A stretch of DNA of 64,000 bases from Kutzneria sp044547355 (lineage in GTDB: Bacteria > Actinomycetota > Actinomycetes > Mycobacteriales > Pseudonocardiaceae), in NCBI RefSeq assembly GCF_044547355.1, contig NZ_JBIUAG010000007.1, positions 186,001-250,000 of the forward strand, given 5' to 3'. Position numbers and translations under genes: made by a program. The notes under the pieces are model-generated. The model ran no database searches. It saw nothing but the letters and a program-made list of their open reading frames with translations, and had not been told where the DNA came from. Position 1 is the first letter of the stretch. The number at the start of each line of letters is the position of its first letter. Shown piece by piece: positions 1 to 8,318 of this stretch.

Positions 1-51
1 CTGCCTTGCGGGTGTCGCCCAAATGGGCCAGTCGTCACGAATTGTCGAAAA

Positions 52-1623
52 CTACAGCACAAAGGCCTCCGTCCACAGTTGTCCGGTTCGCCCGGACAGC
101 GCATCGAGCATCGAGGCCGCCTGACCGTCGGTCAGCGAGGCCACGAAGTCCACCACGGCCCGTCCGCGGGCCAGGGCGCGTACTGCATCCGGCCCAGTCC
201 GAACGTCGCCAGCCGGTCCGGCCAACAGTTCTGGAGCCGTTCGGGCCAGTGACCGGTACTCGGAATCGGCCAGCTCCACCAGGTCGTGCAGCCGCCGCGG
301 CAGCCGGTCGGCCTCGTGCCGGTCGGACAGCCACTGGTCGAGCGCCTCCACCAGATTTGTCACCAGCCGGGCCTGACCCCGTTGGTGCAGCGCCAGATCC
401 GGGCGCAGCAACACGAATCGCCGGTGCACGAACTTCAGCACCGCCACCTCGTGCCACTGGGCCGGGGCCAGCAGCACATGACCGGACCGCGGCGTCGGGT
501 CCAGCAGCACCTCGACGCCGTCCACCAGCCGGGTCGTCCATTGCCCGGAGAAGGCGGCGACGCGTTGCTCCGCCTCGGCCGAGCCGTCGAACGGCACCGC
601 GAGCAGGCCGTCCACCAGCTCTGTCCGCACGCGACGGACGGCGGCGGCGAAGGCATCGTCGTCCACGGCCCAGGAGTCCTTCTCGTGCAGCCGCCGACGC
701 ATCGCCTCCAGCGACCGGCCCGGCAGCCGCGACTGCCCGGCAAGCTCCACTTTGGACAGTTGCCCCAGTTCCAGGGCCTCGGTCAGCCAGGTCGTCAGCT
801 CGGCCGCCACGGTCGCGTGCTGGAGCACGCCGACCCGGTGGAAGTCCTCGACGTCGTGGATGGCGTACGCGATGTCGTCGGCCGTGTCCATAATGGACGC
901 TTCCACGGTCTGCTGCCAGTCCTCGACCCGGCCGCGGAACGGGGCCCGCGCCTGCTCGAAGTCGTCGAGTTCGGTGACATAGGCCGAGAACTTGGCCGAG
1001 CCGCTGCCCGCGGACTCGGGCGGCTCCGACGCGCCGCGCGGCGGGATCCGCAGCGTGCGCGGGTGCGGCGTGGGGTGCGAGAGCCGGGTCCACGGGTACT
1101 TCAGCAGCGCCGCCCGCACCGCGACCGTCAGGTCGAGGCCGACCGCCGACGGCCCGCGCACGTCGGTCGTGGTGACGATGCGGAACGACTGGGCGTTGCC
1201 CTCGAAGCCGTCGGCCAGCCCGAACCGGTTGCGGGCGATGCGGTCCAGCACCTCCTCACCGAGGTGCCCGAACGGCGGGTGCCCCAGGTCGTGGGCCAGG
1301 CTGGCCGCCTCCACCACGTCCGGGTCGCAGCCGCCGAGCTTGTCCAGCACGGCCATGGTGTCGGCGCGGGCGGTCAGCCGCTCGGCGATGGCCCGCGCCA
1401 CCTGGGCCACCTTCAGGCTGTGGGTGAGCCGGTTGTGCAGCAGCAGGCCGGAGCCGGTCGGGCTCACCACCTGGGTGACACCACCCAGACGGGCGAAGAA
1501 CGGCGAGCTGGCCACCCGGTCCCGGTCGGCCCGGAAGGGACTGGCGGCCAGGTCGGCGGTGAGGTCCCGGAAAGGGGATTCAACGCTGTCGGCGGAACGG
1601 CGGTGTGCCCGAAGGTCGTGCAT
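52..1623 (-). CDS. dgt: dGTPase-like HD-domain triphosphohydrolase
   Basis: Probable deoxyguanosinetriphosphate triphosphohydrolase, which removes tripolyphosphate from dNTPs and so affects dNTP balance in the cytoplasm. The 523-residue protein has the N-terminal dGTPase signature (ESPFRDL, then FARLGGVTQV), a metal-binding His in RLTHSLKVAQVA near residue 70, and the HD pair in SLAHDLGHPPFGHLGE near residue 112. A further DTADDIAYAIHD segment near residue 250 is typical of the family. The ATG start lies only 24 bases from the divergent GTG start of the next gene, so the two promoters must overlap the opposing genes. In mycobacteria dgt sits beside dnaG, which could lie just left of this window; that is inference. 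Substrate preference cannot be read from the sequence. Confidence 0.93.
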   Translation of the reverse strand: MHDLRAHRRSADSVESPFRDLTADLAASPFRADRDRVASSPFFARLGGVTQVVSPTGSGLLLHNRLTHSLKVAQVARAIAERLTARADTMAVLDKLGGCDPDVVEAASLAHDLGHPPFGHLGEEVLDRIARNRFGLADGFEGNAQSFRIVTTTDVRGPSAVGLDLTVAVRAALLKYPWTRLSHPTPHPRTLRIPPRGASEPPESAGSGSAKFSAYVTELDDFEQARAPFRGRVEDWQQTVEASIMDTADDIAYAIHDVEDFHRVGVLQHATVAAELTTWLTEALELGQLSKVELAGQSRLPGRSLEAMRRRLHEKDSWAVDDDAFAAAVRRVRTELVDGLLAVPFDGSAEAEQRVAAFSGQWTTRLVDGVEVLLDPTPRSGHVLLAPAQWHEVAVLKFVHRRFVLLRPDLALHQRGQARLVTNLVEALDQWLSDRHEADRLPRRLHDLVELADSEYRSLARTAPELLAGPAGDVRTGPDAVRALARGRAVVDFVASLTDGQAASMLDALSGRTGQLWTEAFVL

Positions 1624-1647
1624 GGCCCTGACGTTAGCCTGGACGGC

Positions 1648-2721
1648 GTGGCGGACGTGCTGGTGGTCGGGGCCGGGCCGGCCGGGTCCGCCCTCGCGGC
1701 CGCCTGTTCGGACCTCGGCCTGCGCACGACGCTGGTGGATCGGGCGCCGCAGCGGCCGTGGCGGGCCACCTACGGCTCATGGGCGCACGAACTGCCACCC
1801 CTGCCGGCCGAGGTGATCGCCGCCCGCGCCACCACGGTCCGGGCCCACGCGCTCACCGAGCACCGCATCGACGGCGAATACGTGGTGTTGCACAACGAGA
1901 ATCTGCGCCGGCATCTGTCCCGTTCGGACATCGAGACGGTCGCCGGCCGAGCCGAGTCGATCACGCCGTCCGAGGTGCGGCTGGCCGACGGCCGCGTGCT
2001 GCGGGCCCCGATCGTCGTCGACGCCACCGGCGCCCCGCGCGGCCGCTACGCCGAGCAGACCGCCGTCGGCGTCGTGCTGCCGGCCGAGGTGCTCGCCCCG
2101 GGTGAGGCGATGTTCATGGACTGGCGGCTGGCCGGCGACCCGCCCACCTTCTGCTACGCGCTGCCGCTGGACGACGAGCGGGTGCTGGTCGAGGAGACCT
2201 CGCTCGCGCATCTGCCCGGGCTTTCGTTCGGGCTGCTGCGCGAGCGCCTGCACCGGCGGCTGGCCGTGCACGGCTGGCCCTTGGACCGCCCGGAGCACGA
2301 GCGGGTGCGCTTCCCGCTCAACCCGCCGCTGCCCCGCGGACCGGTGCTCACGTTCGGCGCACGGGCCGGCCTCGTGCACCCGGCGTCCGGGTTCAGCGTG
2401 GCCACCGCGCTCACGCTGGCCCCCCGGATGGCTCGGGCCGCCGCCGAGACGCCCGCCTCGATGGGCCGGCAGGTCTGGTCGGCCGAGGCCAGAATGACGC
2501 ACCTTTTGCGACGGAGGGGCCTGGCCGCATTGCTCCGCATGCCGCCCGGCCGCGTTCCCGAGTTCTTTGAGCTTTTCTTCCGCTTGCCCACAAAAAATCA
2601 ACGCGATTACCTGGCCGGACGTGAGAACTTCACCGGTACGGCGGCTGCGATGCTGGCCCTGTTCCGGTCCGCGCCACCCCGGTTACGCAGCGCTATTGCA
2701 TTTGCCGCAACGACTGGATGA
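1648..2721 (+). CDS. Lycopene cyclase-family FAD protein
   Basis: Flavoprotein of the lycopene cyclase (CrtL-type) family, 357 residues, expected to cyclise carotenoid ends at the membrane. The N-terminus is a Rossmann FAD motif (VLVVGAGPAGSALAAAC). It is followed by the cyclase-like YGSWAHELP segment near residue 45, a second dinucleotide motif region (VDATGAPRG, near residue 130) and the C-terminal GARAGLVHPASGFSVATAL, which resembles the conserved G-x-x-(P/H)-P-(A/S)-(T/S)-G-[FY] end of cyclases. The GTG at 1648 is chosen because the FAD motif begins two codons later. The frame stays open far upstream, but that part is antisense to dgt and is not coding. No other carotenoid gene is in the window, so the substrate is inferred from family only. 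Confidence 0.82.
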   Translation: MADVLVVGAGPAGSALAAACSDLGLRTTLVDRAPQRPWRATYGSWAHELPPLPAEVIAARATTVRAHALTEHRIDGEYVVLHNENLRRHLSRSDIETVAGRAESITPSEVRLADGRVLRAPIVVDATGAPRGRYAEQTAVGVVLPAEVLAPGEAMFMDWRLAGDPPTFCYALPLDDERVLVEETSLAHLPGLSFGLLRERLHRRLAVHGWPLDRPEHERVRFPLNPPLPRGPVLTFGARAGLVHPASGFSVATALTLAPRMARAAAETPASMGRQVWSAEARMTHLLRRRGLAALLRMPPGRVPEFFELFFRLPTKNQRDYLAGRENFTGTAAAMLALFRSAPPRLRSAIAFAATTG

Positions 2722-2775
2722 ACACACAGTGAAGCCACTCGGCAATTTCACACCTGGTCTGCCTAGTATCGGACC

Positions 2776-4494
2776 GTGACCGGGTTGCTGGAGGATGTGC
2801 GCTTCGCGTTCCAGCCGTTGTTCAACCTGCACACCGGCGGAGTCGTCGCGATCGAGGCGCTCGCGAGGCCCGCCTCTCGTTCCGTCTACGAGCTGCTGCG
2901 CGACGCTGCCCGCGCCGGCGAGCTGCTCGAGACCGACGTGGCGCTGGCCGCCGCGGCCGTGCGGGCCGCGGCCGAGCACAACAACATCGTGCCCCTGCAC
3001 GTGAACGTGCTCGCCGCGACCGTGTCCAAGGCCGCCGAGTCGATCGGGCCGCTGCTGGAGGCGCTGCGGGAGACCGGCCGCGCCCACGACACGCTGTGGC
3101 TGGAGGTCGGCACCCCGTTCTCCCGCCTACGCCGGGAGAACCTGCGCAACGGCCTCGACCTGCTCCGCAACAGCGGCTTCCACATCGCCCTGGACGGCGT
3201 GGGCGACGGCGACGTGCCGCTGTCGCTCTACACCGAGCTCGCCCCCGAGATGATCAAGCTGGACCGGCGGGTGGTGGCCGGGCTGCCGACCGACGCCGGC
3301 AAGGCCGCCCTCGTGCCGGCGCTGGCCGTGATCGCCGAGCACAACGGGGCCCAGCTGGTCGCCGAGGGCGTGGAGACCGACCTCCAACTGGCCGCGGTGC
3401 GCCGGCTCGGCTTCGGCATGGCCCAGGGCAACCTGCTGGCCAAGGCCGGCCGCCGGCCCAACGTGGAGACCACCATCGCCGCCGCGCTGACCAAGCTGCC
3501 CGAGGCCGAGCTCACCGGCCCGGTGCGCCGGGCGAGCGGTCCTCGCGTGACCGACTTCCTGCACCCCGCGACCATGCTGCCGGTGTCCGCGACCGCCGAG
3601 GAGGTGCGGGCGATCCTGGCCAACCAGGGCTCGGTCGGCGGCATCGTGCTGGTCGACGAGCACAACCGGCCCCGCTACAGCGTGGACCGCAACCGGTTCC
3701 TGCTGGCCGTCACCGGGCCGTACGGACACGCCCTGCACGCCAAGCGGGACGCCGCCCGGCTGGCCGACCGGCCGTACGTGCTGCCCAGCGACGCCACCGC
3801 GCTCGACCTGCTGGACCTGCTGGCCAAGGCCGAGCGGCAGCGGATGAACGACGAGGTGGTCATCGTCGACTCGCACGACCGCTGCCTCGGCGTCGTGCAC
3901 AGCGCCGACGTAGTGCGGGGTATCGCCGAGCTGAAGGTCGAGCAGGCCGTCGCGCTCAACCCGCTGACCCGGCTTCCCGGCAGCGACGCGCTGGCCCGCG
4001 AGGTCGACCGGCGCATCGGCGGGCGGGAGATCTTCGCCGTCGGCTGGCTCGACGTGGACGGCTTCAAGCAGGTCAACGACTCCGCCGGCTTCGCCGCCGG
4101 CGACGACCTCATCCGCGAGCTCGGCCGGGCCCTGGCCGACGCCGCCGCCGTGCTGCCCACCGTGCAGGTCGGCCACGTCGGCGGCGACGACTTCGTGTTC
4201 GTCTCCGGCCTGGACGACCTGGTGCCGCTGTCCTCCGGCCAGCTGGACACCCAGCACCGCGCCGGCGGGATGGTGGTGTCGATGTCGCTGGCCACGATCG
4301 TCTGCTCCCCCGGCAGCGTCACCGACTACCGCGAGGTCTCCCGTCTGCTCGCGCCGTTGAAGAAGCAGGCCAAGGCCCTGCGCGGGGACAGCTGGGTCCT
4401 CGGCCGGCCCGGTTCCGACCGCGTCGACGTGCTGCGGGGTGGCAACACCGCCCCGAGAGTCCCACCGGCCCGCCGAGGGGCCGTCAGCGCCTGA
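2776..4494 (+). CDS. EAL-CBS-GGDEF signalling protein
   Basis: Predicted cyclic-di-GMP related protein of 572 residues with domain order EAL (about 5-230), tandem CBS (about 255-395) and GGDEF (about 400-545). The EAL domain keeps IEALARP near residue 26, the KLD lysine/aspartate (MIKLDRRV) and the AEGVET glutamate. The usual DDFGTG metal motif, however, reads LDGVGDG, so the second aspartate is lost and phosphodiesterase activity is doubtful. The cyclase-type domain reads GGDDF instead of GGDEF; D for E at that place is tolerated in some active enzymes. No transmembrane segment is seen, so it is likely cytoplasmic. The GTG start is preceded by TAGTAT about ten bases upstream, which suggests a leaderless transcript. 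It may be a sensor of nucleotides through its CBS pair rather than an enzyme. Confidence 0.88.
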   Translation: MTGLLEDVRFAFQPLFNLHTGGVVAIEALARPASRSVYELLRDAARAGELLETDVALAAAAVRAAAEHNNIVPLHVNVLAATVSKAAESIGPLLEALRETGRAHDTLWLEVGTPFSRLRRENLRNGLDLLRNSGFHIALDGVGDGDVPLSLYTELAPEMIKLDRRVVAGLPTDAGKAALVPALAVIAEHNGAQLVAEGVETDLQLAAVRRLGFGMAQGNLLAKAGRRPNVETTIAAALTKLPEAELTGPVRRASGPRVTDFLHPATMLPVSATAEEVRAILANQGSVGGIVLVDEHNRPRYSVDRNRFLLAVTGPYGHALHAKRDAARLADRPYVLPSDATALDLLDLLAKAERQRMNDEVVIVDSHDRCLGVVHSADVVRGIAELKVEQAVALNPLTRLPGSDALAREVDRRIGGREIFAVGWLDVDGFKQVNDSAGFAAGDDLIRELGRALADAAAVLPTVQVGHVGGDDFVFVSGLDDLVPLSSGQLDTQHRAGGMVVSMSLATIVCSPGSVTDYREVSRLLAPLKKQAKALRGDSWVLGRPGSDRVDVLRGGNTAPRVPPARRGAVSA

Positions 4495-4648
4495 GCACCC
4501 GTGTGAGTGTCCTGGGCCGCCGCCAAGTGGGTTAGTACTCCCCACAGCCCGCCGAAGTGCTGCCACCATGTGAGGCTCGCAAGGCACTCACTCACAGCAC
4601 GAGCACGGTTACGGAACGCGACTATGCCAGTCGGCGGCGGGAGTTTCG

Positions 4649-5830
4649 GTGCACACCATAAATGAGCTCGGGCGTCAGCAGCACGGGAAAACGGGTCGGT
4701 TGATCGTGCCCGCACCCAGGTCGGCCGGGGCGAGGACGCCGCTGACGGTCGGCGTCGAGGAGGAGTTCCTGCTGGTCGACTACCGCACCCGGCGGGTGTC
4801 GCCGCGGGCCCCGGTGGTGCTGGCCGCGGCGGCCGGGCGGCTGCCGGGACTACAGCCGGAGATCACCCAGTTCCAGGTCGAGACGGCCACCCCGGTCTGC
4901 ACCACGATGGCCGAGGTCCGGGCGAGCATCGTGGACAGCCGGGAGGAACTGGCCGGCACGGCCCGTCGGCACGGGCTGCGGCTGGCCGCGGTGGGCACCC
5001 CGGTGCTCGGCCGCGCCGCCCCGCCGCCGCTGACCGACAGCGACCGCTACCGGCAGATGGCCGCCGAGTTCGGCGCGGTCACCGACGGCCTGTCGATCTG
5101 CGGCTGTCACGTGCACGTCGGCATTCCCGGGCCGGAGGAAGGCATCCGGGCCAGCAACTACCTGCGGCCGTGGCTGCCCGTGCTGCTCGCGCTGAGCGCC
5201 AACTCCCCGTTCTGGGAGGGCCGCGACACCGGCTACGCGAGCTGGCGCTACCTGGTGTGGGCCCGTTGGCCCACGGCCGGGCCGCCGCCCGTGTTCGAGT
5301 CGCCCGAGCAGTACGAGCACGCCGTGCGGTCGCTGATGCAGGTCGGCGCGGCCATGGACCGGGCCATGGCGTACTGGGACATCCGTCTGTCCCAACAACA
5401 TCCGACGATCGAGCTGCGGGTGTGCGACGTGGCCGCGACGGCCGACGAGGCGGTGCTGATCGCCGCCCTGGCCCGGGCCATGGTCGCCACCGCCCTGCAC
5501 GACACCCGGCCGCCGCTGGCCATGCCGCAGCACCTGCTCCGGGCGGCCAACTGGCGCGCCGCCCGGGACGGGCTCGGCGGCAACTGCGTCAACCCGGTCA
5601 CCGGGCACACCCTGCCCACGCCGGTGCTGGTGCGGCAGCTGATCGGCCGGGTCCGGCCGGCGCTGGAGGACGCCGGCGACCTCGACCTCGTGCTCGACCT
5701 GCTGGAGTCGTTGGTGGCCAAGGGATGCGGGGCGACGCGGCAGCGCAGGGCGTACGCCCGCAACGGCAAGCTCACCGACGTGGTCGACCTGCTGACCGCG
5801 CAGACCGCCGGGGCCGACGACCTGGTGTGA
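4649..5830 (+). CDS. YbdK-type carboxylate-amine ligase (GCS2 family)
   Basis: Putative glutamate-cysteine ligase 2 / carboxylate-amine ligase of 393 residues. Family hallmarks are TVGVEEEFLLVD near residue 33, CGCHVHVGIP near residue 150 (ATP/metal-binding His residues) and ELRVCDVAAT near residue 255. YbdK proteins have weak glutamate-cysteine ligase activity in vitro, and the true substrate is unknown. The first possible start is GTG 4649. GTG 4706 is an alternative that begins closer to the conserved core, and neither has a strong ribosome site. The upstream 150 bases (4495-4648) hold no gene; they contain only weak promoter-like sequence. The gene stands alone, convergent with the DinB gene. 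Confidence 0.85.
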   Translation: MHTINELGRQQHGKTGRLIVPAPRSAGARTPLTVGVEEEFLLVDYRTRRVSPRAPVVLAAAAGRLPGLQPEITQFQVETATPVCTTMAEVRASIVDSREELAGTARRHGLRLAAVGTPVLGRAAPPPLTDSDRYRQMAAEFGAVTDGLSICGCHVHVGIPGPEEGIRASNYLRPWLPVLLALSANSPFWEGRDTGYASWRYLVWARWPTAGPPPVFESPEQYEHAVRSLMQVGAAMDRAMAYWDIRLSQQHPTIELRVCDVAATADEAVLIAALARAMVATALHDTRPPLAMPQHLLRAANWRAARDGLGGNCVNPVTGHTLPTPVLVRQLIGRVRPALEDAGDLDLVLDLLESLVAKGCGATRQRRAYARNGKLTDVVDLLTAQTAGADDLV

Positions 5831-5857
5831 AGCCTGGCGTGAGGCTTGACGTGAGGG

Positions 5858-6364
5858 TCACTCGCCGGTCGTGCCGTCGGCGAACTCCCGCAGCACGTCC
5901 AGGTGGCCGACGTGGCGGGCGGTCTCCTGCACCAGGTGCGTCAGCAGCCAGCGGACGTTCTTGTCGGCGTCCCGGGTCGACGGGTCGCCGGCCGCCTTGC
6001 CCGCCAGCGCCTGCCGGGAGAGCTCCCACTGCTGCCGGTACTCCGCGACCACCGACTCCGGCGTGTCCTGTTCGGACAGTCGGAAGTCGATGTCCGGATC
6101 GGGGCTCTCCCAGCGGTTGGGCACGTCCATGCCGCCGCCGACGATCGACAGCCAGTAGCGCTCGACCGAGGTGAGGTGACGGATCAGGCCCAGCATGCTG
6201 AACACCGGCGAGGCCGGGAACGGCGTGGCCGCCGCCGCGTCCCGGTCCAGCCCGGCCAGCTTGTTCACCGCCGTGATCCGCAGGAAGGTCAGGAACTCGG
6301 TCAGCAGGGTCAACTCGTCGCTGTCGGTCTCCGGCCACCGACGCGGCAGTTCGCTCGAACTCAT
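5858..6364 (-). CDS. DinB/DUF664 superfamily protein
   Basis: Protein of 168 residues with the four-helix DinB-like fold. The pattern is an N-terminal LLTEFLTFLRITAVNKLAGL helix, HLTSVERYW near residue 63 and HLVQETARHVGHLDVLRE near residue 143, which supply the His ligands of the usual metal site. Members include mycothiol-dependent S-transferases and uncharacterised proteins; nothing here fixes the substrate. The ATG at 6364 is used. The frame continues open upstream only because it is antisense to the next gene. The start is divergent from the riboswitch-controlled gene to its right. Confidence 0.8.
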   Translation of the reverse strand: MSSSELPRRWPETDSDELTLLTEFLTFLRITAVNKLAGLDRDAAAATPFPASPVFSMLGLIRHLTSVERYWLSIVGGGMDVPNRWESPDPDIDFRLSEQDTPESVVAEYRQQWELSRQALAGKAAGDPSTRDADKNVRWLLTHLVQETARHVGHLDVLREFADGTTGE

Positions 6365-6383
6365 GTTCGATAATGTATCATCG

Positions 6384-6463
6384 CGGGAGGTCGTGACTGG
6401 CGAGGGTGGGACACCACCGGGGAGCGGCCGGAACCGGATGCGAGCGTCGACCGCCTGGGCGTC
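6384..6463 (+). promoter_or_regulatory. ZTP (pfl) riboswitch
   Basis: The segment carries the conserved blocks of the ZTP/ZMP riboswitch in order. GGAGGTCGTGACTGGCG at about 6387-6402 is the 5' core, then CCACCGGGGAGCGGCC closes the first domain, and CCGCCTGGGC at 6451-6460 is the 3' pseudoknot half. It lies about 30 bases before the ribosome site (GAGGAGG, 6482-6488) of an AICAR formyltransferase. Established knowledge is that this RNA class senses ZMP/ZTP (AICAR phosphates) and controls purine and one-carbon genes, so ligand and gene fit each other. Confidence 0.93.
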
Positions 6464-6493
6464 TCCGTCAGCAGACAGGCTGAGGAGGCAGCG

Positions 6494-7561
6494 ATGGAGC
6501 TCCGCTACGGCGTCAACCCGCAGCAGACCGCCGAGTACGAGGGGTCGGCCGTCCGTGTGCTCAACGGGGAGCCGTCCTACGTCAACATGCTGGACGCCCT
6601 GAACGCGTGGCAGCTGGTGCGGGAGGCCTCCCTGGCCCTGGACCGGACCGTCGCCGCCTCGTTCAAGCACGTCTCCCCGGCCGGGGCCGCCCTGTCCGGG
6701 CCGATCGACCAGGTGACCGCCGACCTGTACGGAATGGACAACGTCGGTCCCGTGGCCAGCGCCTACCTGCGGGCCCGGGACGCCGATCCCAAGTCCTCCT
6801 ACGGCGACTTCGCCGCCGTGTCCGCCCCCGTCGACGCCGAGCTGGCCGAGCTGCTCAGCGCCGTCGTGTGCGACGGCGTCGTGGCCCCCGGCTTCGAGCC
6901 CGGCACCGTCGGCGCCCTGTCGGCCAAGAAGGGCGGCCGTTTCCTCGTCGTCGAGGCCGATCCGGATTTCGTTCCCCCGCGACGGGAAACCCGCGAGGTC
7001 TTCGGCATGCGGCTGACCCAGGACCGCGATCCCGTGCCCCTGACCCGATCCCTGCTCGGCTCGGATCTTCCCTCCACCGCCGTCGACGATCTCCTGCTGG
7101 GCATGGCCGTGCTGCGCCACACCCAGTCCAATTCCGTCTGCTACGTCAAGGACGGTGTCACACTGGGCATCGGGGCCGGGCAGCAGTCCCGCGTGGACTG
7201 CACCCGGCTGGCCGGCAGCAAGGTCGACATCTGGTGGCTGCGCCGCCACCCCGCCGTCCGGGTCCTGCTCGACGTCAAGCCCGGCACCCGCCGCCAGGAC
7301 CTGATCAACGAGCAGATCCGCTACCTCGAAGAGGACCTCACCGCCCTCGAACGCGCCGAGTGGATGGAACGCCTGTCCGGCGTCTCCTTCGCCTCCGACG
7401 GCTACCTCCCCTTCCGCGACAACGTCGACCACGCCGCCCGCCACGGCGTCCGCTACATCGCCGAACCCGGCGGCTCCATCCGCTCCGACGAGGTCGCCCA
7501 GGCCTGCCGCAAGCACGGCATCACCCTCGTCCGCACCGACCTCCGCCTCTTCCACCACTAA
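6494..7561 (+). CDS. Stand-alone AICAR formyltransferase (PurH C-domain type)
   Basis: Predicted phosphoribosylaminoimidazolecarboxamide formyltransferase, transferring a formyl group from 10-formyl-THF to AICAR in purine synthesis. The 355-residue protein aligns with only the transformylase half of bifunctional PurH. It starts with LRYGVNPQQTAEY, and KHVSPAGAALSG near residue 53 contains the Lys-His catalytic pair. It also has LRHTQSNSVCYVKDG and the terminal FRDNVDHAARHGVRYIAEPG segment. The IMP cyclohydrolase (MGS-like) domain is absent and no partner is in the window. ATG 6494 follows a strong GAGGAGG site. Control by the ZTP riboswitch upstream suggests induction when ZMP accumulates. 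A bifunctional purH probably exists elsewhere; that is inference. Confidence 0.92.
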   Translation: MELRYGVNPQQTAEYEGSAVRVLNGEPSYVNMLDALNAWQLVREASLALDRTVAASFKHVSPAGAALSGPIDQVTADLYGMDNVGPVASAYLRARDADPKSSYGDFAAVSAPVDAELAELLSAVVCDGVVAPGFEPGTVGALSAKKGGRFLVVEADPDFVPPRRETREVFGMRLTQDRDPVPLTRSLLGSDLPSTAVDDLLLGMAVLRHTQSNSVCYVKDGVTLGIGAGQQSRVDCTRLAGSKVDIWWLRRHPAVRVLLDVKPGTRRQDLINEQIRYLEEDLTALERAEWMERLSGVSFASDGYLPFRDNVDHAARHGVRYIAEPGGSIRSDEVAQACRKHGITLVRTDLRLFHH

Positions 7562-7568
7562 CCCCGCC

Positions 7569-7630
7569 CCCACGCTTGGCCCCTGGTGCTTGGGCCCCCC
7601 GTGCTTGGCCCCCGGTGCTTGGCCCCCGGT
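7569..7630. repeat. Short tandem repeat (GTGCTTGGCCCCC-like)
   Basis: About five imperfect copies of a 12-15 base unit ending in CTTGGCCCC follow the stop of the AICAR formyltransferase gene and run into a long hairpin. Each unit repeats the first bases of the hairpin arm (GCTTGG), so the array may have grown by slippage from it. No coding potential is seen. Confidence 0.7.
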
Positions 7631-7683
7631 GCTTGGAAGGGGGCTTTCCTCCACTCCGAGTGGAGGAAAGCCCCCTTCCAAGC
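7631..7683. terminator. Long hairpin repeat, family A copy 1
   Basis: A perfect inverted repeat with 25-base arms (starting GCTTGGAAGGGGGC) and a three-base loop. It lies 70 bases after a gene end. Near-identical copies lie at 32719-32771 and 38151-38203, also just after gene ends. There is no T-tract, but strong hairpins of this type can end transcription in actinomycetes. The sequence identity between copies also fits a dispersed palindromic repeat. Confidence 0.75.
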
Positions 7684-7781
7684 GCCGGGGGGTGGTGCAC
7701 ACCCGGGGGTGCGCTCCGGAGGGGTGCGCTCCGGGGCAATTGGGATGAGGGGCGGGGCGGGGTGTGGTGGAATGGCCGGCC

Positions 7782-8318
7782 ATGACCAGCCTGAACTACC
7801 CGGGTCCGCTCGACGACGGGGTCGTGGGCGTGCGTCCCTGGCGTGACACCGACCTGGCCTGTGTCGAGCAAGCCTCGCGGGATCCCGACATTCCCAGGGG
7901 CACAACGGTTCCCGCGCAGTACACACCCGAGGCCGGCCTGGCCTACATCGCCCGCCAGCACGCGCGGCTCACGTCCGGGCAGGGTCTGTCCATGGCTGTC
8001 GTCGACCATCGGACCGACGAGGCGGTCGGGCATATCAACCTGATGCTGCGGCCGCAGCCGGGGGTGGCGGGCATCGGGTACTGGCTCGTGCCCGCCGTGC
8101 GACGGCGGGGAATCGGCTCGCGGGCGATCGCGCTGATGACCGGGTGGGGCATCGGGCAGTTCGCCCGGATTGAGGCCTGGGTGGAGCCGCACAACGTTGC
8201 GTCGCAACGGGTTCTGGAGCTCAACGGCTACCTGTTGGAGGGGCGGCTGCGCAGCTTTCTCACTTTCGGCGACCGGCGTGCGGACGTGCTGGTCTACTCG
8301 CGCATCGCGACGGCTTGA
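7782..8318 (+). CDS. GNAT acetyltransferase (RimJ/RimL type)
   Basis: GCN5-related N-acetyltransferase of 178 residues. It opens with the beta-strand VVGVRPWRDTDL and has the acetyl-CoA pyrophosphate loop RRRGIGSRAI near residue 113. The C-terminal half EAWVEPHNVASQRVLELNGY is typical of RimJ/RimL-like enzymes that acetylate protein N-termini or small amines. ATG 7782 is chosen at the family's usual start; GTG 7764 is possible. Its last 25 bases overlap the 3' end of the convergent P-loop gene. Confidence 0.85.
   Translation: MTSLNYPGPLDDGVVGVRPWRDTDLACVEQASRDPDIPRGTTVPAQYTPEAGLAYIARQHARLTSGQGLSMAVVDHRTDEAVGHINLMLRPQPGVAGIGYWLVPAVRRRGIGSRAIALMTGWGIGQFARIEAWVEPHNVASQRVLELNGYLLEGRLRSFLTFGDRRADVLVYSRIATA

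Noticed and set aside
286..1647. Long open frame running into the lycopene cyclase gene from upstream
   Set aside because: It is antisense to the well-supported dgt gene and its sequence is low-complexity Arg/Gly/His; the FAD motif starts right after GTG 1648.
3127..4587. Long open frame antisense to the EAL-CBS-GGDEF gene
   Set aside because: Composition is typical of a shadow frame in high-GC DNA (His/Gln/Gly/Val-rich, no motifs), while the plus strand shows clear domains.
6365..7783. Upstream extension of the DinB frame
   Set aside because: It would lie antisense to the AICAR formyltransferase and across the riboswitch; the DinB family starts at the ATG used.
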